The notes under the pieces are model-generated. The model did not search any database. It had not been told where the DNA came from and saw only the letters and a list, made by a program, of their open reading frames with translations. Below are positions 15,876-24,800 of a stretch of 64,000 nt of DNA, one piece after another. The position numbers and the translations under genes are program-made. The stretch is from Yoonia sp. (GTDB lineage: Bacteria; Pseudomonadota; Alphaproteobacteria; Rhodobacterales; Rhodobacteraceae): assembly GCA_029250945.1 (NCBI GenBank), contig JAQXEG010000013.1, positions 62,001 through 126,000 on the forward strand, in the 5' to 3' direction. Each line of letters opens with the position of its first letter. Position 1 is the stretch's first letter.

Positions 15876-16237
15876 TGCGGCCACAGTATCATTTTCGAAA
15901 GGTCGGGGATGACACGCATATCTGGCGGGTGGAGCCATTGCTGAAACGCAGCTTCACCCCGCTGGACCTGATGATCAACCGGATCGCGGAAATCCACGAA
16001 CCCTACTGGTTCCACGACACTGTGCCCACCTGCATCAGCGTGATGAAACACGCAGCCCAAGCCCAGCGCGCCAATCTCAGCTATCCGATTTTAATCTGCG
16101 AAGACCACCGGATCATTGACGGCATGCACCGTGTGATGAAGGCCATGAGCGAGGGCAAACATACCATCCGCGCCCACCAAATCGACCTGCCCACGCCCGA
16201 CTACAAAAACATGCACCCCGACGATCTACCCTACTGA
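15872..16237 (+). CDS. Small ParB/sulfiredoxin-like domain protein
   Basis: 121 aa, cytoplasmic. The segment YPILICEDHRIIDGMHRVMKA resembles the ParB/Srx-type nucleotide-binding core (PI-x-V ... DG-x-HR), but the protein lacks the helix-turn-helix and dimer domain of true ParB. The ATG at 15872 overlaps the stop of the transglycosylase gene as ATGATG, so the two are coupled; the second ATG at 15875 is equally usable. Function unknown. Proximity to smc is on the opposite strand and may be coincidence. Confidence 0.75.
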   Translation: MMRPQYHFRKVGDDTHIWRVEPLLKRSFTPLDLMINRIAEIHEPYWFHDTVPTCISVMKHAAQAQRANLSYPILICEDHRIIDGMHRVMKAMSEGKHTIRAHQIDLPTPDYKNMHPDDLPY

Positions 16238-16247
16238 TTTCTTAATA

Positions 16248-16259
16248 GCATAAATATGC
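16248..16259. repeat. Copy of the GCATAAATATGC dispersed element
   Basis: Sits between the ParB-like gene and the smc stop (convergent). GCATAAATATGC is followed by a G-rich segment (ACAGCGGGATGGCAGGAGGG). It shares the exact 12-mer with the copies at 7283 and 54053 but has a different right half. It may act as a shared 3'-end hairpin. Confidence 0.55.
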
Positions 16260-16306
16260 ACAGCGGGATGGCAGGAGGGGCGTCGGCGCAGCCGCGCGTC
16301 TCACCG

Positions 16307-19300
16307 TCATGCCACCATTGCTGCGGCCTTCTTCAGATCAACCGACACCAGCTGCGACACACCCTGTTCACCCATCGTCACGCCAAACAAGCGGTCCATC
16401 CGGCTCATGGTGACAGCGTGGTGCGTGATGATCAGGAACCGCGTTTGCGTGCGGCGCGTCATCTCGTCCAGCAGATCACAAAAACGAGTGACGTTGGCAT
16501 CATCCAGCGGCGCGTCGACCTCATCGAGCACACAAATCGGCGCCGGGTTCGCAAGGAACACCGCAAAGATCAGCGCGAGTGCGGTCAGCGTCTGCTCGCC
16601 CCCTGACAACAAGCTGAGCGTCGACAGCTTCTTGCCTGGCGGCTGGCACATAATTTCTAGCCCTGCCTCCAGCGGATCATCGCTTTCGACCAGTACCAGC
16701 TTGGCCTCGCCACCGCCAAACAGATGTTTGAACAGCAGGCCAAAGTTTTCGTTCACCTGCTCGAACGCGGTCAACAGACGCTCGCGGCCTTCTTTGTTCA
16801 GGCTAGCGATCCCGTGGCGCAGCGCCGAGATCGCGGCCTCAAGATCGGCCTTTTCCGCAACCAAACCGTCATGTTCGACCTGTACTTCAACGCTGTCTTC
16901 CTCGGCCCGCAGGTTCACGGCCCCAAGGCTGTCGCGCTGGCGTTTCAACGCATTGACCTGCCCCTCGACCACTTCGGCGGCGGGCATTTTATCCAGATCA
17001 GTATCCAGATTTTCAAGGAGCTGCGCGGGCGTCACCTCTTGCGCTTCCATGATCCGTTCTTCGGCATAGGCCACGGTTTCGCGGGCGGCATCTGCGCGGG
17101 CTTCTGATCGTGCGCGGGCCTCGCGGGCCTCGGATGCGGCGCGTTCGGCGTTGCGTTCGGCGTCTGCCGCATCGCGCAGGGCGGTATCAGCCACGGCCAG
17201 CTTATCCGCGGATGCGCGGCGGCGCACCTCTGCCTCGTCAATCGCGTCGGCCAATTCGGATCGTTTGGCGGCAATTTCCTCTGGTGCGGCTGTCGCCTCG
17301 ACCAATTCCGCCTCGGACACGGTTTTGCGTTCGGCCAATTCCGCGCTGCGCTTATTGGCGGTCTCTAGGCGGTGTTTCCAGCCGGACACCTCTTTGGTGA
17401 TCTCTTGGGACCGGCGCAAACGTGCTTCGCCCTCGCGGCGGACCTCATCATGGGCGGAGCGGCGCGACATCATCGTAATACGCGCAGCTTCGACGGTCAT
17501 TTTGATGTCTTCGACTTCGCCACGGGCCGTATCCATATCGCCCAGATCGGCGGCGGCGCGTTCGGCCTCGGTCAGGGCGCGGCGAGCATTGACCGCTTCC
17601 TCCTCGTGGCGTTTCACGGCCAAGCCAAGACTTTCCAACTTGCCCTGTGACAGATTACGATCAGCCTCGGCACGACTGGCGGCGCGGTTCGCCTCGGCCA
17701 CCAGACGGTCGGCATCGCGGCGGGCCTGACGGGCGGCTTGATCCGCCTCTGTCAGCTCGGCCAGATATTTCGTCAGCGCGTCATGGGCCTGTGTCGCGCC
17801 CATGGCGGTTGCGTTCGCCTCTTCCAGATCCCGCTTCAATTCGACCAAACGGTTCAGCTGTTGCAGGCGCAAGGCAGCCGCCGATGGCGCATCCTCTGAC
17901 GCGGCGCGGAACCCGTCCCAACGCCAAACATCCCCTTCCAGCGACACAAGCCGCTGGCCCGGTTTCAACACAGCCTGTAACTGTGCACCTTCTTCCCGGC
18001 GCACCAGACCAACCTGATTCATCCGCCGCGCCAGCACCTCTGGCACCTCAACGAATTGGGTGAGCGGGGCAACCCCGTCGGGCAAGCCTTGGGTCGTCAG
18101 ATAGGGCTGCAATGTGGCCCAGCCGGACGCCGCATCAGGGCTGATCGCGGGCGCACGCAGATCATCGGCCAAGGCCGCGCCCAGCGCCTTTTCGTACCCT
18201 GACTGCACGGTGAGGAGATCAAGCACCTGCCCGCCCTCTGCGGTGTCACGTTCAACCAAACGCGCCAGCGCCGACACCTCGGCACGCAAGGCGTTCGCCT
18301 CACCCTCGGCCTCTGCCCGCAGCACGCGTGCATCACTTTCGCGGCTTTGGGTTTCCGCGCGCGCATTCTCGGCCTCGGCCAAGGTGACATCGGCCTTTTC
18401 GGCGGTGGCGACGGCAGCAGTTTCGGCCTCGCCTGCGGCGGTAAAATCCGCCTCCGCCTGTTTGAGCGCCGCATCCGCATCGGCCATCGACGCCTTGGCC
18501 TTTTCAGCATCGGCCTCAGATTTCTGAAGCGTTGTGCGGTTGTCAGACAACAATCGTTGCGCGGATTGGTGACGGGCCGCCAGACGGGCGACATCTTCAG
18601 TCAGCTGCGACAGGTCCGCCTCTCGGGTCTGCAAGACTCCACCGGCCTCGCGGGCGGCGATTTGCGCCTCTTCCAGACGAGCGTCATGGCCTTCGCCAGC
18701 CTTGGCAATTTCGCGGGCTTCCCATTCGAGCCGCTCAATCGTTTCGCCAGCGTCCTTGTTCAGACCTGTTTCACGCTCCATATCGCGGCCAAGCTGGTCG
18801 ATCCGGGCGGAGAGTGTTTCGATGGTTTCCAGCGCACGCGCCTCTTGATCCTGGAGCGTGTCGCGCTGGACCTGCAAACGTTGCAACACGGCGGCGGCAA
18901 TCGCCTCATCCTCGCGCAGCGGCGGCAATGCACCCTCGGCAGCCAGCCGCGCCTTGGCCGCCTGACGGGCCGCCGTTTCAGCTGCCCCGGCGGCAGTCGT
19001 GCGGTCGCGCAACTGTTCCCCAACAGCAAGCATTGCGGTGTCGGCCTCTGACCAGCGACGGAACAACAACATCCCCTCGGCGCGGCGCAGGTTTTCACCA
19101 ATCTCGCGGTAACGGGCCGCTTGACGGGCCTGACGGGCCAGTGTTGACAGCTGCGCGGCCAATTGTTCGATCACATCGTCCACGCGGGTCAGGTTTGTCT
19201 CCGCGCCCTTGAGCTTCAATTCCGCCTCGTGACGGCGCTGATACAGGCCGGAAATGCCTGCGGCCTCTTCCAGAATACGCCGCCGCGCCTTGGGTTTGGC

Positions 19301-19762
19301 GTTGATCAATTCGGAAATTTGGCCCTGTCGCACCAGCGCGGGCGAATGCGCACCTGTGGATGCATCCGCAAACAACATCTGCACATCGCGGGCGCGCACG
19401 TCCTTGGACGATACCTTATAGGCAGAGCCCGCGTCGCGGGTAATCCGGCGCACGATTTCCAGATTATCATTGTCGTTGAAGGCGGCAGGGGCCAGCCGTT
19501 CGGCGTTATCAATGATCAGCGACACCTCGGCAAAGTTGCGGGCGGGGCGTGTCGATGCACCCGCAAAGATCACGTCCTCCATTGATCCGCCACGCATCGC
19601 CTTGTGTCGGTTTTCTCCCATGACCCAGCGCAGCGCCTCGAGCAAGTTCGACTTGCCACAGCCGTTGGGGCCAACCACACCGGTCAGACCATCCGCGATC
19701 ACCAGATCGGTCGGATCGACAAAGCTTTTGAAGCCATTCAGTCGCAGTCTGCTAAAGCGCAT
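16307..19762 (-). CDS. smc: Chromosome segregation protein SMC
   Basis: 1151-aa SMC ATPase that organises and segregates the chromosome. The N-terminal head has MRFSRLRLNGFKSF and the Walker A GPNGCGKSNLLEALRWVMGE; two long Ala/Glu/Arg-rich coiled coils (about 165-500 and 650-970) flank a hinge (about 505-620); the C-terminal head has the signature LLSGGEQTLTALAL and Walker B PICVLDEVDAPLDDANV. Length matches the alphaproteobacterial family (about 1150). It acts with ScpA/ScpB, which are not in this window. The upstream intergenic region contains an inverted pair of DnaA-box-like sequences. Confidence 0.97.
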   Translation of the reverse strand: MRFSRLRLNGFKSFVDPTDLVIADGLTGVVGPNGCGKSNLLEALRWVMGENRHKAMRGGSMEDVIFAGASTRPARNFAEVSLIIDNAERLAPAAFNDNDNLEIVRRITRDAGSAYKVSSKDVRARDVQMLFADASTGAHSPALVRQGQISELINAKPKARRRILEEAAGISGLYQRRHEAELKLKGAETNLTRVDDVIEQLAAQLSTLARQARQAARYREIGENLRRAEGMLLFRRWSEADTAMLAVGEQLRDRTTAAGAAETAARQAAKARLAAEGALPPLREDEAIAAAVLQRLQVQRDTLQDQEARALETIETLSARIDQLGRDMERETGLNKDAGETIERLEWEAREIAKAGEGHDARLEEAQIAAREAGGVLQTREADLSQLTEDVARLAARHQSAQRLLSDNRTTLQKSEADAEKAKASMADADAALKQAEADFTAAGEAETAAVATAEKADVTLAEAENARAETQSRESDARVLRAEAEGEANALRAEVSALARLVERDTAEGGQVLDLLTVQSGYEKALGAALADDLRAPAISPDAASGWATLQPYLTTQGLPDGVAPLTQFVEVPEVLARRMNQVGLVRREEGAQLQAVLKPGQRLVSLEGDVWRWDGFRAASEDAPSAAALRLQQLNRLVELKRDLEEANATAMGATQAHDALTKYLAELTEADQAARQARRDADRLVAEANRAASRAEADRNLSQGKLESLGLAVKRHEEEAVNARRALTEAERAAADLGDMDTARGEVEDIKMTVEAARITMMSRRSAHDEVRREGEARLRRSQEITKEVSGWKHRLETANKRSAELAERKTVSEAELVEATAAPEEIAAKRSELADAIDEAEVRRRASADKLAVADTALRDAADAERNAERAASEAREARARSEARADAARETVAYAEERIMEAQEVTPAQLLENLDTDLDKMPAAEVVEGQVNALKRQRDSLGAVNLRAEEDSVEVQVEHDGLVAEKADLEAAISALRHGIASLNKEGRERLLTAFEQVNENFGLLFKHLFGGGEAKLVLVESDDPLEAGLEIMCQPPGKKLSTLSLLSGGEQTLTALALIFAVFLANPAPICVLDEVDAPLDDANVTRFCDLLDEMTRRTQTRFLIITHHAVTMSRMDRLFGVTMGEQGVSQLVSVDLKKAAAMVA

Positions 19763-20088
19763 GGGTTGATTCCTTAAGGTCCATTAACGTCACCCACGCA
19801 AAGGGCTTGAGTCAACGGCGACACCCCGCATGTGGACAAAACCGCCGACTTATCCACAAGATATCGCGTTTTTGGGCGAAAATCTCCACATTTATGGCTA
19901 CACATGCCCCTGACAGACCGCCACGTTCACGCAAAGATGACGCCGCAGGTGACAGCGTGGTCGGTTTCCGACTTGACGCCCCCCGCGACAAACAGGCACA
20001 TAAATCACGTTTCGCTTGTGGGCTTGGTTGCCAAACCTGTCCGCAGCACACTTCCACCGCAGCACATGCATCTCAGATCGGAAATACC
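19763..20088. other. 326-bp divergent intergenic region between smc and cobW
   Basis: No gene is supported. It holds a DnaA-box-like inverted repeat at 19831-19858 and further A/T-rich sequence with TCTCCACAT. The open frame continuing upstream of cobW is probably not translated: its first in-frame ATG lies 282 bp before the chosen start and its composition is Arg/His/Cys-rich and unlike the protein. No cobalamin riboswitch core was recognised. Promoters for smc (left) and cobW (right) must lie here. Confidence 0.6.
19831..19858. promoter_or_regulatory. Inverted pair of DnaA-box-like sequences upstream of smc
   Basis: TGTGGACAA (19831-19839), 10 bp, then TTATCCACA (19850-19858). The right half is a perfect consensus DnaA box; the left is the same box on the other strand with one mismatch. 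Together they form a 9-bp inverted repeat with one mismatch. It starts 69 bp from the smc start codon. It may be a DnaA-binding operator or merely a hairpin. Confidence 0.45.
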
Positions 20089-21162
20089 ATGCCCGCCAAG
20101 ATCCCCGCCACCGTTGTCACAGGTTTCCTTGGGGCCGGCAAAACGACCCTGATCCGCCACATGCTGCAAAACGCCGAAGGCAAGCGCATCGCGCTGATCA
20201 TAAATGAATTTGGCGATCTGGGCGTCGACGGTGACATCCTGAAAGGCTGCGGCGAGGAAACTTGCACCGAAGATGATATTGTTGAGCTGTCCAATGGCTG
20301 CATCTGCTGCACTGTCGCTGATGATTTCATTCCGACGATGGAACAGCTGCTGGCGCGCGAGCCAAAGCCTGATCACATCGTGATCGAAACATCGGGTCTT
20401 GCCCTGCCGCAACCCCTGATCCGTGCATTCAACTGGCCGGGCATTTCCACGCAGGTCACTGTGGACGGTGTTGTCACAGTTGTTGATGGCCGCGCCGTGC
20501 ATGACGGCCAATTCGCCCATAATATCGCTGCCGTGGATGCCCAGCGTGCGCAAGATGAAAACCTTGACCACGAAACGCCACTGTCGGAATTGTTCGAGGA
20601 TCAGATCGCCTGTGCCGACATGATCGTCGTCAACAAATCCGACCTGCTAGAGGCGGATGAAGTCACCGCCCTGACCGACCGCCTTAAATCCGAAAGCCGC
20701 GATGGCGTGCAGGTGGTGAAGGCCGCGATGGGCGCCCTGCCCGTTGATGTGCTGCTGGGCCAAGGTATCGGCGCGGAAAACGACCTAGAGGCCCGTCACG
20801 AGGTGCATCACCATCACCACCACGATGATGACCATCATGACGACGACGACCATCACCACGATCACGCACATGAACACGGCCATGACGAATTCGAGAGCTT
20901 TATCGTGACCCGCGGCGATGTCGCCGATGCGCCCGCGTTCAAGGCCCAAGTCGCCGATGTAATCCGCGCCCATAATATCCTGCGCCTTAAGGGGTTCGTC
21001 GCCGTCGCAGATAAACCGATGCGCATGACATTGCAGGCTGTTGGCCCCCGCGTGGACAGCTATTTCGACCAGCCGTTTGACGGGGACCGCATGACCAAAC
21101 TGGTTGTGATCGGCGAGGCAGGCTTGGACCAAGCCGCAATCACCGCAGCCCTGCAAGCATGA
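20089..21162 (+). CDS. cobW: CobW family GTP-binding metal chaperone
   Basis: 357-aa G3E-family GTPase thought to deliver cobalt for the CobN-type chelatase. The Walker A GFLGAGKTTLIRH, the putative metal-site motif GCICCTV (Cys-x-Cys-Cys), ETSGLALPQPL, and the NKSD guanine-binding motif are all present. From about residue 238 a linker contains runs of His and Asp (H6, DDDHHDDDD, HDHAHEHGH), giving strong metal-binding potential, before the CobW C-terminal domain. The start ATG at 20089 gives the family N-terminus PAKIPATVVTGF. The stop overlaps the GNAT gene in ATGA and cobN lies 0.65 kb downstream. Confidence 0.95.
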   Translation: MPAKIPATVVTGFLGAGKTTLIRHMLQNAEGKRIALIINEFGDLGVDGDILKGCGEETCTEDDIVELSNGCICCTVADDFIPTMEQLLAREPKPDHIVIETSGLALPQPLIRAFNWPGISTQVTVDGVVTVVDGRAVHDGQFAHNIAAVDAQRAQDENLDHETPLSELFEDQIACADMIVVNKSDLLEADEVTALTDRLKSESRDGVQVVKAAMGALPVDVLLGQGIGAENDLEARHEVHHHHHHDDDHHDDDDHHHDHAHEHGHDEFESFIVTRGDVADAPAFKAQVADVIRAHNILRLKGFVAVADKPMRMTLQAVGPRVDSYFDQPFDGDRMTKLVVIGEAGLDQAAITAALQA

Positions 21163-21608
21163 TCATCGTAGCGCGCACAGATCCCCGCGATCCACAGGCC
21201 ACAGCGCTTTTACAATCAAGCCACGCGCTGATGCAAAGCCTGTTTCCGCCAGAGGATAACTTTTACCTCTCGATCGACGATCTGTGCGCCGACCACATCC
21301 ATTTCTTTACCGCCCGCGAAGGCGACACCATCCTTGGCACCGGCGCGCTGGCGGTCAAAGATGACTACGCAGAAATCAAATCCGTGTTCGTGTCCGAGAC
21401 CGCCCGCGGGCGCGGCGTTGGCGACGCGATCATGCGCGCGCTTGAAGACCACGCAAAGACGGAATTTGTGCGTCATCTGAAGCTGGAAACCGGCAACGTG
21501 CTGCACGCGGCCCAGCGCATGTATGCCCGCCACGGGTTCACGATGTGCGGCCCGTTTGGCGACTATACCGACGCGGCCTCATCCGTGTTCATGGAAAAAA
21601 CGCTGTGA
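21159..21608 (+). CDS. GNAT family N-acetyltransferase
   Basis: 149-aa single-domain GNAT protein. The acetyl-CoA loop reads VSETARGRGVGDAIMRALEDHA (R/Q-x-x-G-x-G/A type), followed by LKLETGNVLHAAQRMYARHGF, typical of PhnO/ElaA-like small acetyltransferases. Its start overlaps the cobW stop as ATGA, so it is cotranslated with CobW; the reason is unknown and substrate cannot be predicted. Cytoplasmic. Confidence 0.88.
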   Translation: MIIVARTDPRDPQATALLQSSHALMQSLFPPEDNFYLSIDDLCADHIHFFTAREGDTILGTGALAVKDDYAEIKSVFVSETARGRGVGDAIMRALEDHAKTEFVRHLKLETGNVLHAAQRMYARHGFTMCGPFGDYTDAASSVFMEKTL

Positions 21609-21610
21609 CC

Positions 21611-21766
21611 CTAATCCTTGGACTGGGCCGTCTTCATCCGCGCCAACAATTCCTTTTTGTTCGGGCGGGCGCCAAACGGCTTTTTCTTGGACCCTTGAGC
21701 GTTATGCTCGGCGTGTTTGGGGTGGTTTGTGCCCTTTTTGGGCGCACCTGCGGCTTTGTAGTCCAT
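21611..21766 (-). CDS. Small basic protein, 51 aa
   Basis: Starts MDYKAAGAPKKGTNHPKHAE and ends LLARMKTAQSKD; rich in Lys (11 of 51) with several Pro, Gly and His residues and a KKKPFGARPNKKELL core. GAGGAA lies 6 nt before the ATG, and the frame is clean from start to TAG. No hydrophobic span or Cys. Its composition suggests a nucleic-acid- or ribosome-associated small protein (inference). Encoded opposite to cobW-GNAT and cobN, divergent from cobN by 47 bp. Confidence 0.72.
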   Translation of the reverse strand: MDYKAAGAPKKGTNHPKHAEHNAQGSKKKPFGARPNKKELLARMKTAQSKD

Positions 21767-21813
21767 GATAATTCCTCTGCGGTTGTCAGTGCCGTAACAC
21801 CAAAGGACGCAAG

Positions 21814-24800
21814 ATGCACCTGCTAGCAGCGACCCCCGGCGCGATTTCCGATGGCGACGAACCGTTCGATCTGGGCCAGACCCCCGCCGATGTGGTGTTC
21901 ATCTCAGCCGCCGATACCGAATTGGCCGCCCTGTCAGAGGCACGCGGCGAAATGGCCAACCCGCCATCCCTCCGGTTGGCGAATATGATGCACCTACAAC
22001 ATCCGATGTCGGTCGATCTGCATATCGACGACTGCGCGGGCAAATCCAAGCTGGTCGTCGCCCGTGTGCTGGGCGGCATGGGCTATTGGAAATACGGGCT
22101 GACGCAATACGCCGCACGCCTGCACGACGCAGGCATCCCCTTCGCCGCCCTACCCGGTGACGACAAGCCGGACGCCGAACTGCGCGGCCTATCCACGATC
22201 AGCGATGCCGATTACGACGCGCTATGGTCCTATCTCGTCGAAGGTGGCCCGCAAAACAGCACCAACTTTTTGTCCTATTGCGATGCGATTGTGCAGGGTG
22301 GCGACAAACCCAGCGCCGCTGCCCCCCTGCTGCGTGCAGGTGTGTATTGGCCCGGCGCAGGCATCGCCGATCTGGCCACAGCACAGGCCGCATGGACCGA
22401 TGGCGCCCCCGCCGTGCCGATCATCTTCTACCGCGCCCTGGTGCAAGGCGGCGGGCTGAACCCAATCAACAAAATGGTGCGCAGCCTGACGCGCAAGGGG
22501 CTGAACCCGCTACCAATCTTTGTCGCATCGCTCAAGGATCCGCTGTCGGTCGCGACCCTGCAATCCTTGTTTGAGGGTGCCGCCCCCAGCGTGATCCTGA
22601 ACTGCACAGCCTTCGCCGTCGGGTCGCCGCATGACGGGGATGACAGCCCGCAAAACCCGCTCGTGATGGAGGCTGCAAACAACGCGCCTGTGTTCCAAGT
22701 CATCCTGTCCAGCGCATCCCACGACGCATGGGTCGACAGCGCCCAAGGGCTCTCTGCCCGCGATATCGCGATGAACGTGGCCCTGCCAGAGGTCGACGGA
22801 CGCGTCCTGTCCCGCACCGTGTCGTTCAAGGGCGAGGCGTTTTTTGACGACGTCACAGAATGCGCAATCGCCACCTACCAGGGCGACGGAAACCGCATCG
22901 ACTTTGTCGCAGACCTCGCCGCGAATTGGGCAAGGCTGCGCGCCACCGCCACCAAGGACCGCAAGGTCGCGCTCATCCTCGCCAACTACCCCAACAAGGA
23001 CGGGCGCTTGGCCAATGGTGTCGGCCTAGACACCCCTGCCGCCACAGTCCACACGCTGAACCTTTTGCGCGACAACGGCCATGACGTCTCAGCGCCCACC
23101 GATGCCCAAGAACTCATGAATCAAATGATGGCCGGCCCCACAAACTGGTTGACCGATCGCGCCGACACAGACGGTGGCGCCACCCTGCCGCTCACGCTCT
23201 ACAAACAGTATTTCGATGCCCTGCCGTGGGATATCAAAAACGATATTACAACCCGCTGGGGCCAACCCGAAGACGACCCCTTCCTCGCTTTTTCCAAAAT
23301 ACTCCCGCCGGAGGCGGCACAAGGTTTCAAACTCTCGATCCATGAGTTCGGCAATGCCGTCGTCGGCCTGCAACCGGCCCGCGGATATAACATCGACCCA
23401 ACTGAAACCTACCACTCCCCCGATCTGGTCCCCCCACACAACTATCTGGCGTTCTATTTCTACCTGCGCCACCACTGGGGCGCGGACGCGATTGTGCACA
23501 TGGGCAAACACGGTAACCTGGAATGGCTTCCTGGCAAGGCCGTGGCGTTATCAGACACATGCTGGCCAGAGGCCGTGTTTGGTGCCACGCCACATATCTA
23601 CCCTTTCATCGTCAACGATCCAGGCGAAGGCACCCAAGCCAAACGGCGCACAAGTGCAGTCATCATCGACCACCTTACCCCGCCGCTAACCCGCGCCGAA
23701 AACTACGGACCGCTGCGCGACCTCGAAGCACTGGTGGACGAATACTATGAGGCGGCGGGCGTCGATCCGCGCCGGATCAAACATCTGCGCACCGAAATTC
23801 TGTCGCTGTCCGATGTCTCCGGCCTTGCCAAAGATGCGGGCTTTGACGGTGATGCGGATAACGATCTGGCAAAACTTGATGCCTATTTGTGTGAGCTGAA
23901 AGAAAGCCAAATCCGCGACGGCCTGCACATCTTCGGCCAATCCCCCACAGGCGACCAAGCCCGCGATCTGGCCATCGCCCTTGCCCGTGTGCCGCGTGGC
24001 AAAGGGAATGCGCGGGATGCATCCTTGCTCCGCGCGGTGGCCATGGATCTGGGCATCACCTTCGATCCGCTGGATTGTGATCTCGGGCAACCAACGGACG
24101 AAAAGCCCCCACTCCTAAGCACCGTTTCTGACGATATTTGGCGAACACAAGGCGACACAGTTGAGCGGCTCGAAATCCTTTGTCAAAACCTCCTGCGGGA
24201 AGGGTGGTGGGGCGATGTGGACATCAGTCCACGAGCGTCACAACCCGTCCTTGACGAAATCTTTGAACGGATCATCCCGACAGTTGAGGCTTGTGGACCA
24301 GATGAAGGGGCGGGCCTTCTCACCGCCCTGTCAGGGCAATTCGTCGCCCCAGCGCCATCCGGCGCACCGACCCGCGGGCGTCTGGACGTTCTGCCAACAG
24401 GGCACAATTTCTATTCCGTCGATAGTCGCGCCGTACCCACCCCAACCGCTTGGACCTTGGGCTGGAAATCAGCAAACCTGCTGATCGAAAAACACCTGCA
24501 AGATCACGGCGACTGGCCACGCACCATGCTCATCACCGCATGGGGCACCGCCAATATGCGCACGGGCGGCGATGATATTGCCCAAGCCCTTGCCCTCATG
24601 GGTGTCAAACCAACATGGGACAGCGCCAACCGCCGCGTCACGGGTTTTGAAATCCTGCCGCAAGGCGTCCTTGGCCGCCCGCGGGTCGACGTGACCTTGC
24701 GCATCTCAGGCTTTTTCCGCGACGCATTCCCACAACTGATTGCGCTCGTCGACAGCGCCGCGCGCGCCGTGCAGGACCTTGACGAGCCTGCCAACCTCAA

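Noticed and set aside
19774-19787. TTAA-N6-TTAA near the smc start, resembling a CtrA box
   Set aside because: Spacing between half-sites is 6, not the required 7.
10632-20088. Cobalamin riboswitch upstream of cbiX operon, DUF1636-cobC-cobD or cobW
   Set aside because: Searched by eye for the B12 box (CCAGGAGACC-like) and the GCCACTG/GGTGAA core on the proper strands; none found. A covariance-model search would be decisive.
19807-20088. Upstream extension of CobW by 94 residues from an ATG at 19807
   Set aside because: The extension is unlike CobW, contains the DnaA-like repeat, and the family N-terminus is reached at 20089.
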